From: an uncultured Lachnospiraceae bacterium
GTDB taxonomy: Bacteria > Bacillota > Clostridia > Lachnospirales > Lachnospiraceae
Assembly (NCBI GenBank): GCA_910580005.1
Contig: CAJTXH010000095.1
Coordinates: 1-11,131, forward strand
Reading direction: 5' to 3'
Length of the DNA stretch: 11,131 nt
Part shown: one piece after another, positions 1-8,028 of the stretch
How positions within the stretch are numbered: position 1 is the stretch's first letter
Layout of the letters: each line of letters starts with the position of its first letter
Notes under the pieces: model-generated
What the model saw: the letters and a program-made list of their open reading frames with translations, nothing else
Database searches by the model: none
Told to the model about the DNA's origin: nothing
Program-made: the position numbers and the translations under genes

Positions 1-39
1 TTACGGCTTCATAGTAACAAATCAGTGCTTTCAGCACTG
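1..39 (+). repeat. Right half of a composite palindromic repeat
   Basis: This stretch has the arm TCATAGTAAC (9-18) followed by a 7-bp hairpin, CAGTGCT (23-29) and AGCACTG (33-39), around the loop TTC. The same two modules in the same order and orientation occur at 11079-11131, where the partner of the first arm is also visible. Here that partner would lie before base 1, so the element is cut by the window edge. The two copies share TACG, TCATAGTAAC and CAGTGCTTTCAGCACT but differ in the inner stem and spacer. I infer a non-coding interspersed palindromic element; I cannot assign it to a named family. Confidence 0.7.
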
Positions 40-47
40 GTTATGTA

Positions 48-69
48 CACATTTTTCACAAAAAATGTG
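48..69. repeat. 9-bp inverted repeat next to the left palindromic element
   Basis: CACATTTTT (48-56) pairs perfectly with AAAAATGTG (61-69) across a 4-base loop. No T-run follows the stem on the plus strand, so it does not look like a standard plus-strand terminator. It may be an outer module of the palindromic repeat at 1-39 or the end of an unseen upstream unit. Confidence 0.45.
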
Positions 70-244
70 CAAAATGGCATTGCAAAACTCATATTTTTGA
101 CAAAAAACTTGTAAAAAATCCTCGAATTTTACTGAAGGCTGAACTGTTACCGTCTGTTTCATAAAATTTACAGTTATTTTGTGTTGGTAAACAGACGCAG
201 ATTTCCGCTTGCAAATACAGAATAACTGGAATTTTTACATATTT
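70..244. other. AT-rich non-coding region upstream of the lysozyme gene
   Basis: No gene is supported here. The region holds overlapping inverted repeats. CGTCTGTTT (151-159) is complementary to AAACAGACG (189-197). TTACC (147-151) is complementary to GGTAA (186-190), but its order makes it cross the first pairing, so the two form either alternatives or a pseudoknot. AACTGT (142-147) also matches ACAGTT (170-175). I do not recognise a known riboswitch class. If the promoter at 245-273 is the right one, these repeats lie upstream of transcription and would be DNA sites rather than leader RNA. Confidence 0.35.
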
Positions 245-273
245 TTGCCACAACCATTTTGTATATATATTAT
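245..273 (+). promoter_or_regulatory. Putative sigma-A promoter of the lysozyme gene
   Basis: A -35 box TTGCCA (245-250) is separated by 17 bases from a -10 box TATTAT (268-273). Transcription would start near base 280, giving a leader of about 45 nt. The surrounding TA-rich tract (262-276) offers other -10 choices, so the exact boxes are uncertain. Confidence 0.5.
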
Positions 274-288
274 ATAAAAAAATAACTA

Positions 289-317
289 CCCAGATTTTAT
301 ACTCTGGGACCTGGAGG
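289..317 (+). promoter_or_regulatory. Leader hairpin directly before the lysozyme Shine-Dalgarno
   Basis: CCCAGA (289-294) pairs with TCTGGG (303-308) around an 8-base loop. The ribosome binding site GGAGG (313-317) follows only four bases later, 7 bases before the ATG at 325. CCAG (290-293) could instead pair with CTGG (311-314), which covers the first bases of the Shine-Dalgarno. The hairpin could therefore affect ribosome access, but this is inference from pairing alone. Confidence 0.4.
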
Positions 318-324
318 ATTTTAT

Positions 325-2361
325 ATGGATAGACATAAGATATTATGCGGGCTTTCCGCCACTTTATTATTACTACATGGTACTGTTTCATATGCTTCTG
401 CTGCTACCCCTTTTAATACATACATAGACAGCACTACAACTAATAGCGCTATTTCTGGCAGCACTGTAACAGACAGCATATCCCAGGAAAAAAACAATAC
501 AATGCAGGAAGAACTGGTTAAAGCGCCTGTAGTAAAAAAACCATTACGGAAATCATCCCGGACAGAAGGAATGTTTGATAATAAAACATATACCCATGCT
601 GATGCTTTTGATGGAATGAATATTTATAATGGTATCGATGTTTCATATTATAATAAAACAATTGACTGGGAAGAAGTAAAAGAGGCAGGTGTTGATTTTG
701 CCATTATACGTGCTGGTTACCGTGGCTATGGTGCATCTGGCACGCTTTGCACTGACACTAAATTTGTTGAAAATATCGAAGGGGCACTGGAGGCAGGCAT
801 ACAAACAGGCGTATACTATTTCACTGAAGCAATAAATAAAAAAGAAGCCATAGAAGAGGCAAAATACTGTCTTGAAAAGATTAAGGACTATGATGTAACT
901 CTTCCTGTAGTTATTGACTATGAATTTCCTACTGATGCAAATGGCCCTATAGGCAGGATGTATAAGGCAAATCTTAGTAAGTCCGCCGCAACCAATAACT
1001 GTATTGCATTTTGTGACACAATAAAGGCTGCTGGCTATGAACCTATGATATATGCTAACCCAAATGACTTCACTAAACTTATTAACGGCAAAAAACTTGG
1101 ACAAAGTTATAAAATATGGCTTGCAAACTATACTACAAAAACTACTTACTCTAATCCATATGAATACTGGCAATATACAAGTTCTGGCTCAGTAGATGGA
1201 ATATCAGGAAAAGTTGACTGCAACTTCTGGTATACAAATAATAATTTAGGTGGCAGCAATAATGGGAATAATGATAACAACACTGTAATTACAGTGCCTC
1301 CTGCTTCAACCACTACACCTGTTGTAACAGAGAAACCGGCGCCAACCCCTAAACCCACAGCCACCCCTAAGCCTGCAGTTACACCTAAACCCACTGTTAC
1401 ACCTAAACCTGTGAATACAAACAGGCCTATAGAAACTATTAGCTTAGCTGGCGCTACTGTCCAGGAAATCCCTGCTGAAACATATACTGGTGATGAAATT
1501 ATGCCAGAGATAGTGGTTTCATTAGATGGAAATGAACTAATAGAATATGAAGACTATGAGGTTACATATTCTAATAATATAAATGCTGGCAAAGCCATTG
1601 TTACTATTACTGGAATTGGCGGTTATACAGGAACTGTAAAATCAGAATTTATTATTAAGCCAGATAAAACAAGCTGGTTTACAGGCATCCCTGCTAATAA
1701 AAATATAACATTAAAATGGTATAATGATACTGGTGCCCAGGGATACCAGATTTATAGGGCTGATGTCTATAAAGGCACATACAAAAAAATCAAGACTATT
1801 ACCAATAGTAAAGTGACTTCATTTAAAAATACAAAACTTCTGCCAGACCATGAATATTACTATAAAATACGTTCTTATGTTAAAATTGATGGCAAGATAT
1901 ATTATGGCGGCTTTACAACACTTACTGCTGCTACAATGAAAACCAGGCAGGCGGCTATAACAAACTCTAAGCTGTATTTATTAAAAACACCTGCTTCTGG
2001 TTCAGCTAAATTAATTACACTTCCAAAAAATTCTACTATAGAATATCTTGGAAAAACATATTTAAGCAACAACCAGTCATTCATGCACGTAAGTTATATG
2101 GTAAAGTCCAAGACATATAATGGCTACCTGCCAGTTAATACATCATTAAAATATTACTCATTAGGCAGGACTACTGCTGCACTTAATATACGTAAAGCAG
2201 CAGGCACTAATAAAAAAGTCCTGGCAGTTATACCATTAGGAACTCCCGTTGCACTCCTTAAAAAAGTCCGTGCAGAATCAAAAGTCTGGTATAAAACAAA
2301 TTATTATGATGGAAAGAAACTTTATACAGGCTATATAGCATCAGGCTATATACAGAAATAA
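325..2361 (+). CDS. Secreted GH25 lysozyme with Pro-Thr linker and C-terminal Ig/FN3/SH3-like domains
   Basis: This is a predicted exported peptidoglycan hydrolase of glycoside hydrolase family 25, which cleaves the MurNAc-GlcNAc bond. A signal peptide spans about residues 1-27, with likely cleavage near SYASA-A. The GH25 domain covers about 101-305. It shows the GIDVS motif (Asp105), the acidic pair in VVIDYEF (Asp198 and Glu200) and the closing VDCNFW motif. A Pro/Thr/Lys linker (about 320-365) contains four TPKP units. Then come an Ig-like domain (about 369-446), a fibronectin-III-like domain (about 448-537) and two SH3-like segments (about 540-605 and 612-678), the last starting ALNIRKAAG. 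SH3-like domains in such enzymes usually bind the cell wall. No sortase motif or membrane anchor is seen. The start follows GGAGG by 7 bases. The gene is alone on the plus strand and converges on glgB. It may act in autolysis, division or attack on other bacteria. The hydrolase call is firm; the tail domain names are inferred. Confidence 0.93.
   Translation: MDRHKILCGLSATLLLLHGTVSYASAATPFNTYIDSTTTNSAISGSTVTDSISQEKNNTMQEELVKAPVVKKPLRKSSRTEGMFDNKTYTHADAFDGMNIYNGIDVSYYNKTIDWEEVKEAGVDFAIIRAGYRGYGASGTLCTDTKFVENIEGALEAGIQTGVYYFTEAINKKEAIEEAKYCLEKIKDYDVTLPVVIDYEFPTDANGPIGRMYKANLSKSAATNNCIAFCDTIKAAGYEPMIYANPNDFTKLINGKKLGQSYKIWLANYTTKTTYSNPYEYWQYTSSGSVDGISGKVDCNFWYTNNNLGGSNNGNNDNNTVITVPPASTTTPVVTEKPAPTPKPTATPKPAVTPKPTVTPKPVNTNRPIETISLAGATVQEIPAETYTGDEIMPEIVVSLDGNELIEYEDYEVTYSNNINAGKAIVTITGIGGYTGTVKSEFIIKPDKTSWFTGIPANKNITLKWYNDTGAQGYQIYRADVYKGTYKKIKTITNSKVTSFKNTKLLPDHEYYYKIRSYVKIDGKIYYGGFTTLTAATMKTRQAAITNSKLYLLKTPASGSAKLITLPKNSTIEYLGKTYLSNNQSFMHVSYMVKSKTYNGYLPVNTSLKYYSLGRTTAALNIRKAAGTNKKVLAVIPLGTPVALLKKVRAESKVWYKTNYYDGKKLYTGYIASGYIQK
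1345..1416 (+). repeat. Four 18-bp tandem units encoding the TPKP linker
   Basis: Four in-frame 18-base units, each encoding T-P-K-P plus two variable residues (TA, AV, TV, VN), make up most of the flexible linker of the lysozyme. The units differ mainly at third positions and in the last two codons. Copy-number change by slippage or recombination would alter linker length without shifting frame. Confidence 0.8.
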
Positions 2362-2390
2362 TATTTAACAGTCCAGACTGCTATATTAAG

Positions 2391-2428
2391 TAAAAATAAC
2401 CAGCGGAATTTACCTCTGGTTATTTTTA
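2391..2428. terminator. Bidirectional terminator between lysozyme and glgB
   Basis: A perfect 13-bp inverted repeat, TAAAAATAACCAG (2391-2403) and CTGGTTATTTTTA (2416-2428), encloses a 12-base loop. GG and CC inside the loop can extend the stem past one mismatch. The outer A/T runs supply a U-rich tail in both directions, which suits the two convergent genes ending at 2361 and 2474. Confidence 0.88.
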
Positions 2429-2473
2429 TAAACTGCTTCTTAAACCTTGCCATGCAAGTTATGCCTGGATGTT

Positions 2474-4708
2474 TTATTTGCTTTCTTTATAGTCATATTT
2501 ATAAACTGTCACAGATAATGGCGGCAGATTTATTTGAATGGAATAATCTTTATTCTCACACGCAATTTCTTCTGCAAGTGCTGTTTTAGCATTTTTTACA
2601 CCTGTACCGCCATAACATAAATCATCAGAACTTAATACCTTTGTATATTTGCCAAGGCATGGTACTGCTGTCCTGAAATTATCATATTCTACTGGCGTAA
2701 AGTTACAGATAAAGAGAAGCTGGTTCTTTACAGAAGTGCCACGCCTTACAAAGCTTACTACGCTCATATTGGCATTATCACAGCTCATCCATTCAAACCC
2801 CATAGTGTCATAATCATTTACATACATTGCCTCATATTCTGTATAAAGCTTGTTTAAATCCTTTACATATGCTTTCATCTTCCTGTGCATATCATAATCT
2901 AAAAGTTCCCAGTCAAGGCTGCGTTCCTCACTCCACTCACGGAACTGTGCAAATTCCTGTCCCATAAATAAAAGCTTCTTGCCAGGATGCCCATACATAA
3001 ATCCATATGCCGTCCTTAAATTTGCAAACTTGTCCTCATACTCGCCAGGCATCTTCTCAATCATGGAACATTTGCCATGTACTACTTCATCATGTGACAA
3101 TACCTGTATAAAGTTCTCACTGTAAGCATATTGCATACTGAATGTAAGTTTATTATGGTTAAATGACCTGAAATAAGGGTCAAGTTTCATATATTCAAGA
3201 AAATCATTCATCCAGCCCATATTCCATTTAAACAAGAAACCAAGGCCGTCAAACTGTACAGGCGAGGTTACACCTGCCCATGCTGTAGACTCTTCTGCTA
3301 TTACTGCTGTTCCAGGAGCCCTGTCTTCAAACTGCTTATTCATATGCTTGAAAAGGTTAATTGCATCAAGGTTTTCCTTGCCGCCATTTTCATTAGGAAG
3401 CCATTCGCCATCATTTTTGCCATAATCAAGATAAAGCATTGACGCAACCGCATCAACCCTCAGCCCGTCAATATGGAATTTCTTAAGCCAGAACAGCCCG
3501 TTTGCAATAAGGAAATTCTCAACTTCCTTATAAGCATAGTTAAAAATATAAGTTCCCCAGTGGGGATGTTCACCCCGTCGTGGATCCGGATGCTCATAAA
3601 GAGGCTGCCCGTCGAACCTTCCAAGACCATGTGCATCCCTTGGGAAGTGTGCCGGAACCCAGTCAAGTATTACATGTATGCCCTTTTTGTGCATATAATT
3701 TACAAAATACATAAAGTCCTTTGGCTCACCATAGCGGCTTGTTGGGGCATAATACCCTGTAACCTGGTATCCCCATGAACCATCAAAAGGATATTCGGCA
3801 ATCCCCATAAGTTCTATATGTGTATAACCCATTTCAACAAGGTAATCTGCAAGCATTGGCGCAAGTTCCCTGTAGTTATAAAAACCATCTTCTGTGCCAT
3901 CATCTTTCTTTTTCCATGAACCCAGATGTGTTTCATAAATAGAAACAGGTTCTCTCCTAAGGTCGTTCCTGCTCTTTTTAGCACGCTCTTTCATCCATTT
4001 ATCATCATCCCACTCAAACCCTGTAAGGTCTGTAACTACAGACGCATTATCAGGACGCATTTCTGCATAATTAGCATATGGGTCAGACTTTAAAAGGATT
4101 TCCCCTTGTCTTGTAAGAATTTCATATTTATATATTGCACCTGGTTCTACGCCTGGTATAAACAGTTCATATACACCAGAAACTTCAAGGGTCCTCATAG
4201 GATGAAGCATTCCATCCCACATATTAAAACTTCCTACTACACTTACTGCCCTTGCATGCGGTGCCCATACCGCAAAATATGTCCCCTTTACACCATCAAT
4301 AACCATAGGATGTGCACCAAGTTTGTCATATATTTCATAGTGGTTTCCTTCAGCAAACATATATAAATCATCACTTGAAATCTGCGGTTTAAAACAGTAA
4401 GGGTCTGCAAACTCAACTACATCATTATCTGAATACTGCACACGTACTTTATATGGAGCTTTGTACTTATGCCCATCCACATATTTTCCAAAAAAACCTG
4501 ACTCCTTTTCAACTTCTTCAAGCTGTACAGCATTGCTGCCATCCATATCTGTAATAAATACATTCTGTGCATGTGGCCTGAATACTGTAAATACTTGTCC
4601 CTTGTCAAAATCATGAAGACCAAGTATATTGTGTGGTGCATTGTGTTTGCCAGATATTACCTCGTCATACTCCATCCAGTTTATCCACCGTTCCAATTTT
4701 TCCTGCAT
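2474..4708 (-). CDS. glgB: 1,4-alpha-glucan (glycogen) branching enzyme GlgB
   Basis: GlgB cuts an alpha-1,4 glucan chain and transfers the piece to form an alpha-1,6 branch in cytoplasmic glycogen. The 744-residue product is close in length to long-form GlgB such as that of E. coli. An N-terminal beta domain (about 10-110) and a CBM48 domain (about 118-225) precede the GH13 barrel (about 250-590) and a C-terminal beta domain. Catalytic motifs are intact: DWVPAHF (region I), GLRVDAVAS with nucleophile Asp419, AEEST with acid/base Glu472, and LSHDEVVHGK with Asp540. The spacings between these three residues (53 and 121) equal those I recall for E. coli GlgB. I chose the ATG at 4708 because GGAGG (4716-4720) lies 7 bases before it; the in-frame ATG at 4714 would almost touch that site. 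A -35-like TTGTCA lies at 4751-4756, but no good -10 follows. The gene is 134 bases downstream of the mutase gene, and the two may share a transcript. Confidence 0.96.
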   Translation of the reverse strand: MQEKLERWINWMEYDEVISGKHNAPHNILGLHDFDKGQVFTVFRPHAQNVFITDMDGSNAVQLEEVEKESGFFGKYVDGHKYKAPYKVRVQYSDNDVVEFADPYCFKPQISSDDLYMFAEGNHYEIYDKLGAHPMVIDGVKGTYFAVWAPHARAVSVVGSFNMWDGMLHPMRTLEVSGVYELFIPGVEPGAIYKYEILTRQGEILLKSDPYANYAEMRPDNASVVTDLTGFEWDDDKWMKERAKKSRNDLRREPVSIYETHLGSWKKKDDGTEDGFYNYRELAPMLADYLVEMGYTHIELMGIAEYPFDGSWGYQVTGYYAPTSRYGEPKDFMYFVNYMHKKGIHVILDWVPAHFPRDAHGLGRFDGQPLYEHPDPRRGEHPHWGTYIFNYAYKEVENFLIANGLFWLKKFHIDGLRVDAVASMLYLDYGKNDGEWLPNENGGKENLDAINLFKHMNKQFEDRAPGTAVIAEESTAWAGVTSPVQFDGLGFLFKWNMGWMNDFLEYMKLDPYFRSFNHNKLTFSMQYAYSENFIQVLSHDEVVHGKCSMIEKMPGEYEDKFANLRTAYGFMYGHPGKKLLFMGQEFAQFREWSEERSLDWELLDYDMHRKMKAYVKDLNKLYTEYEAMYVNDYDTMGFEWMSCDNANMSVVSFVRRGTSVKNQLLFICNFTPVEYDNFRTAVPCLGKYTKVLSSDDLCYGGTGVKNAKTALAEEIACENKDYSIQINLPPLSVTVYKYDYKESK

Positions 4709-4780
4709 TACCATTCCTCCGTATAATTTAATTTAGTACTGCAAATATTTTGACAATCAAACAAACTGCCACAAACCTGT

Positions 4781-4808
4781 AAAGAGCCGCCATATACAGC
4801 AGCTCTTT
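4781..4808 (-). promoter_or_regulatory. Hairpin between the phosphoglucomutase and glgB genes
   Basis: AAAGAGC (4781-4787) pairs with GCTCTTT (4802-4808). After one mismatch, GC (4789-4790) pairs with GC (4799-4800) around an 8-base loop. On the minus strand only three Ts follow the stem, so it would be a weak terminator at best. It could attenuate read-through into glgB or mark a transcript end. Confidence 0.45.
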
Positions 4809-4842
4809 TCCAGTAATGCCAGCCAGGCAAATAATATGCAGG

Positions 4843-6576
4843 CTATGACATCTTTTCAACCATATCTTTAACAGCCTTTGCCATATCTGCCGACTTCTTG
4901 TCCGCATCTTCAAGGGAACTTCCTACAACCCCATAATAAAATTTAATCTTAGGTTCTGTACCTGAAGGCCTTACACACATCCATACATTATCTGGCATAT
5001 CAAAATACAATACATTGGACTTTGGAAGCCCTGTAGGCTTAACCTCACCTGTTTCAATGTCTTTAACTGTATCTGCCTGGTAATCACGGAATGAAAGCAC
5101 CTTATATCCATTAATCTCCTTTGGCGGATTTTCACGGAGGTTTGTCATAATCTCCTGTATTTTGTTAAGTCCTTCAATCCCCTTCATTGTAACTGACTGT
5201 ACACCATCTTTATAGTAGCCATACCTGTCATACATTTCAATCATGGCATCCCATAAAGTCATATCCTTTGTTTTATAATAAGCAGCAGCTTCACAAAGTG
5301 CCATAGTTGCAACAATAGCATCTTTGTCACGTGCATGTGTGCCAATAAGGCATCCGTAGCTTTCCTCAAAACCAAACAGGTATGAACCTTTTCCTGTTGT
5401 TTCAAAACCAAGGATTTGCTGCCCTATAAACTTAAATCCAGTAAGCACCTCTACAAGTTCCACATTGTAATACTTTGCAATTGCATCTGCAAGGTTCGAC
5501 GTAACTATTGTCTTAATAAGCTTTCCATCCTCTGGAAGCCCTTTTGTTTCTTTAATCTGTGAAATCTCATAATCTGCAAGCAGGCAGCCTGACATATTGC
5601 CAGTAAGTGTAATATACTCACCGCTCTTTGTATCTTTTACATATACACCAAGGCGGTCTGCATCAGGGTCAGTTGCAAGCACAAGGTCTGCATCTTTTTC
5701 CTTGGCAAGCTTAAGTGCAAGCTCAAAAGCTTCTGCTGCTTCAGGATTTGGATAGCTTACAGTAGGGAAATCACCATCAGGAAGTTCCTGCTCTGGCACA
5801 ACATATACATTCTCAAAACCAATTTCTTTAAGTACACGCCTTGCAGGAATATTTCCTGTTCCATGTAAAGGAGTATAAACAATCTTTAACTTGCTTCCCA
5901 TCTCCTTTATACTGTCCCAGTGTATAACCTGCTTTTTAAGTTCTTCAATATATTTGTCATCTATTGCTGCGCCAATCTGCTCATAAAGTCCTTTTGATAT
6001 TGCTTCCTGCTTGTCCATTGTCTTTACGTCTGCATAATCTGTAACAGCCTTAACCTCTGCCATAATGCCTGTATCATGCGGAGGTGTAATCTGTGCGCCA
6101 TCCTCCCAGTATACTTTATATCCATTATATTCAGGAGGGTTGTGGCTTGCTGTTATATTAATACCAGCAACACACTTTAATTCCCTTACTGCATATGAAA
6201 GCTCTGGCGTAGGCCTTAAAGACTCAAATACATATGCCTTAATGCCATTAGCAGCAAGGCATAACGCAGACTCATCTGCAAACTCAGGTGACATATGACG
6301 TGAGTCAAACGCAATTGCAACACCCTGCGCTGCCTTTCCAGCCTTGATAATATAATTAGCCAGGCCCTGTGTGGCTTTACGCACTGTATAGATATTCATG
6401 CGGTTTGTACCTGCGCCAATAACCCCACGGAGACCAGCAGTACCAAACTCTAAATCCTGGTAGAAACGTTCTTTAATCTCATTATCATCACCAGATATTG
6501 ATTTTAATTCACTCTTTGTTTCCTCATCAAAATAAGGGCTGGCAAGCCATGCCTCGTAAACCTCTTTGTAATCCAT
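4843..6576 (-). CDS. pgcA: Phosphoglucomutase of the alpha-phosphohexomutase family (PgcA type)
   Basis: The enzyme interconverts glucose-6-phosphate and glucose-1-phosphate through a phosphoserine and a bound glucose-1,6-bisphosphate, which supplies glucose-1-phosphate for glycogen and cell-surface sugars. All four family signatures are present. TASHNP carries the phosphorylated Ser144. DPDADR (Asp303, Asp305, Asp307) binds the metal. GFEESYG (Glu404, Glu405, Ser406) reads the sugar. RPSGTEPK (536-543) grips the phosphate. The 577-residue length fits the PgcA-like phosphoglucomutases of Firmicutes rather than shorter phosphoglucosamine mutases. The ATG follows GGAGG (6586-6590) by 9 bases. 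The gene sits 48 bases after the PEGA lipoprotein gene and before glgB, which supports a glycogen role. Phosphomannomutase or mixed activity cannot be excluded from sequence. Confidence 0.93.
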   Translation of the reverse strand: MDYKEVYEAWLASPYFDEETKSELKSISGDDNEIKERFYQDLEFGTAGLRGVIGAGTNRMNIYTVRKATQGLANYIIKAGKAAQGVAIAFDSRHMSPEFADESALCLAANGIKAYVFESLRPTPELSYAVRELKCVAGINITASHNPPEYNGYKVYWEDGAQITPPHDTGIMAEVKAVTDYADVKTMDKQEAISKGLYEQIGAAIDDKYIEELKKQVIHWDSIKEMGSKLKIVYTPLHGTGNIPARRVLKEIGFENVYVVPEQELPDGDFPTVSYPNPEAAEAFELALKLAKEKDADLVLATDPDADRLGVYVKDTKSGEYITLTGNMSGCLLADYEISQIKETKGLPEDGKLIKTIVTSNLADAIAKYYNVELVEVLTGFKFIGQQILGFETTGKGSYLFGFEESYGCLIGTHARDKDAIVATMALCEAAAYYKTKDMTLWDAMIEMYDRYGYYKDGVQSVTMKGIEGLNKIQEIMTNLRENPPKEINGYKVLSFRDYQADTVKDIETGEVKPTGLPKSNVLYFDMPDNVWMCVRPSGTEPKIKFYYGVVGSSLEDADKKSADMAKAVKDMVEKMS

Positions 6577-6624
6577 TAACCATATCCTCCTCTTTTTTGT
6601 TTTAGTTGTTAATTATATAATATA

Positions 6625-7956
6625 TTAACCAGAGTCCTCTGCTAATTCAGAAAAACCCAGTTTAACATTTTTATCATCGTCCAGGACATCTACAGAATAG
6701 CTTTTTGTCTGGTATCCTGGTTTGCTTAATGTAATAGTCTGTGAACCAATAACTTTTGTAAAAGAGCATGGTGCTAACCCCTTATAAACATTATCGAGGT
6801 AAACCTCTGCACCCTCTGGTGAAGAAACTGTTATTGTATGGCCACTGTCTATCTTTTTGGTTGTTACATTATCATCATCCTGGCTGTCCGTCTTGCCCGA
6901 AGGCTTTGGAGTGCTTGTGGAAGATGCAGAAACTGACGCATTCTCATCTATCAGGTCAATTTTTATTATACTCTCCGCCTTCTCAACGTCAAGCACGCCA
7001 GTATAAGTTGTATACCCAGTCATTTCAACCCTTATATTATATTCGCCATAATTTAAAGCAACAGGGCTGCTGTAATCAACAGCAGAACCATTTATATACA
7101 GGTCAGCCCCATAAGGCTCTATTTCAAATGTAATATTGCCTGCATTTTTAACCTCTGTCCTGTACTCACTGAAATCAAGCTTTGTTTCAACGCCATCCTT
7201 TACAGTAACATTTTTAACAGCCTTTGTCCCACCCTTGCCAAGCACTACACGGTATGAGCCTTCACCAGCGGCAATAAGCATATTATCTGTAACAGTAAGT
7301 ATAATGCTGTTGCCAACATTTACAGTACCTCCTGTAAAATAACTGTAATTTGCCAGCCTTATATACCCATGCCCCTTTGTACGTGTAACAGAACAGACCT
7401 TAATCCCTATCCCCCTTACAGTAACAACGTCATTATCATTAAGTTCCATCATCTGTATTTTGCTGTCAAGTGATGAAAAATATGTCCAGTCTGTATACTG
7501 GTATTTCTTGCCAGCAAAATTCATCGCACTTTCTTCACTGTCAAATGAAAACTCATCAACTTCCTGGTATTCCCATACATCCTCTGGAATATTCATGGAA
7601 ATAACTTTTGAAGTACCAGGGTTATATGTTACAGCCATTATCTGCCCGGGCTGCAGCTCATCCCCTGTTATCTGTACACCATATTTGTCTATAATTTCAG
7701 ATGCCGCATTATAATCCAGTATTGTATCAACATCATAGTCCAGCTCACGTACTGTAACCTGCCCTAACTCCCTGTCAACATTAACAATAACGCCTGTCAA
7801 TACCTGGCTTTCTGTTTCCTGCACATTTCCAGTTATATTAACATTACTTCTGCTATGGCCTTTTTTCTTAATGCTGCACGAAGCAAGTATAAGTATAGCG
7901 GACATAAAGATTATAAATACTGCTGCTTTCTTATTATAAACCCTGTTAAACAACAT
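6625..7956 (-). CDS. Predicted lipoprotein with two C-terminal PEGA repeats, function unknown
   Basis: The N terminus has basic residues, a hydrophobic stretch (about 11-24) and a lipobox LASC with Cys27, so the protein is probably lipidated and held on the outer face of the membrane. A Ser/Asn-rich spacer follows. Residues about 50-270 look beta-rich, and I do not recognise a family there. The C-terminal part has two PEGA-type repeats. One is at about 275-335, with GADLYING and later GYTTYTG. The other is at about 373-434, with SPEGAEVYLDN and GYQTKSY. A Ser/Thr/Pro/Asp-rich linker (about 337-372) separates them. PEGA domains are common in surface proteins and are thought to be binding or structural modules; no catalytic motif is visible. 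The start is well supported by AAGGAGG (7964-7970), 7 bases before the ATG. The gene lies between the CotS-like gene (72-base gap) and the mutase gene (48-base gap). An envelope or sensory role is possible but unproven. Confidence 0.85.
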   Translation of the reverse strand: MLFNRVYNKKAAVFIIFMSAILILASCSIKKKGHSRSNVNITGNVQETESQVLTGVIVNVDRELGQVTVRELDYDVDTILDYNAASEIIDKYGVQITGDELQPGQIMAVTYNPGTSKVISMNIPEDVWEYQEVDEFSFDSEESAMNFAGKKYQYTDWTYFSSLDSKIQMMELNDNDVVTVRGIGIKVCSVTRTKGHGYIRLANYSYFTGGTVNVGNSIILTVTDNMLIAAGEGSYRVVLGKGGTKAVKNVTVKDGVETKLDFSEYRTEVKNAGNITFEIEPYGADLYINGSAVDYSSPVALNYGEYNIRVEMTGYTTYTGVLDVEKAESIIKIDLIDENASVSASSTSTPKPSGKTDSQDDDNVTTKKIDSGHTITVSSPEGAEVYLDNVYKGLAPCSFTKVIGSQTITLSKPGYQTKSYSVDVLDDDKNVKLGFSELAEDSG

Positions 7957-8010
7957 GGTTTTTCCTCCTTATCACAACGGTTTTGCAAAATAAACCAGTA
8001 CCTTTTTACT

Positions 8011-8016
8011 ATTATA
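8011..8016 (-). promoter_or_regulatory. Possible -10 box for the lipoprotein gene
   Basis: A perfect TATAAT lies on the minus strand in the 72-base gap before the lipoprotein gene and would give a leader of about 48 nt. The matching -35 position (8034-8039, TTTTAA) is poor and falls inside the end of the upstream gene. This is therefore a weak candidate for an internal promoter driving lipoprotein, mutase and perhaps glgB. Confidence 0.3.
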
Positions 8017-8028
8017 CTACATGGAAAG

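Noticed and set aside
142..324. Cyclic dinucleotide or other known riboswitch ahead of the lysozyme gene
   Set aside because: I could not find the conserved core sequences of any class I know; only generic inverted repeats are visible.
89..391. 100-codon minus-strand open frame covering the region upstream of the lysozyme
   Set aside because: It has no ribosome binding site before its ATG, overlaps the start of the lysozyme gene, and has a low-complexity product of the kind that AT-rich intergenic DNA yields by chance.
643..1173. 176-codon minus-strand open frame inside the lysozyme gene
   Set aside because: It is the antisense shadow of the conserved GH25 domain, with no recognisable protein features or start signal.
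4728..4913. 61-codon minus-strand open frame across the end of the phosphoglucomutase gene
   Set aside because: It overlaps the mutase 3' end in another frame, includes the intergenic hairpin and lacks a ribosome binding site or recognisable domain.
6600..6625. TATAAT-like sequence between the lipoprotein and mutase genes as a promoter
   Set aside because: The -10-like match lies in a TA-rich stretch, and the -35 position reads AGAGGA on the minus strand, so chance is the simpler explanation.
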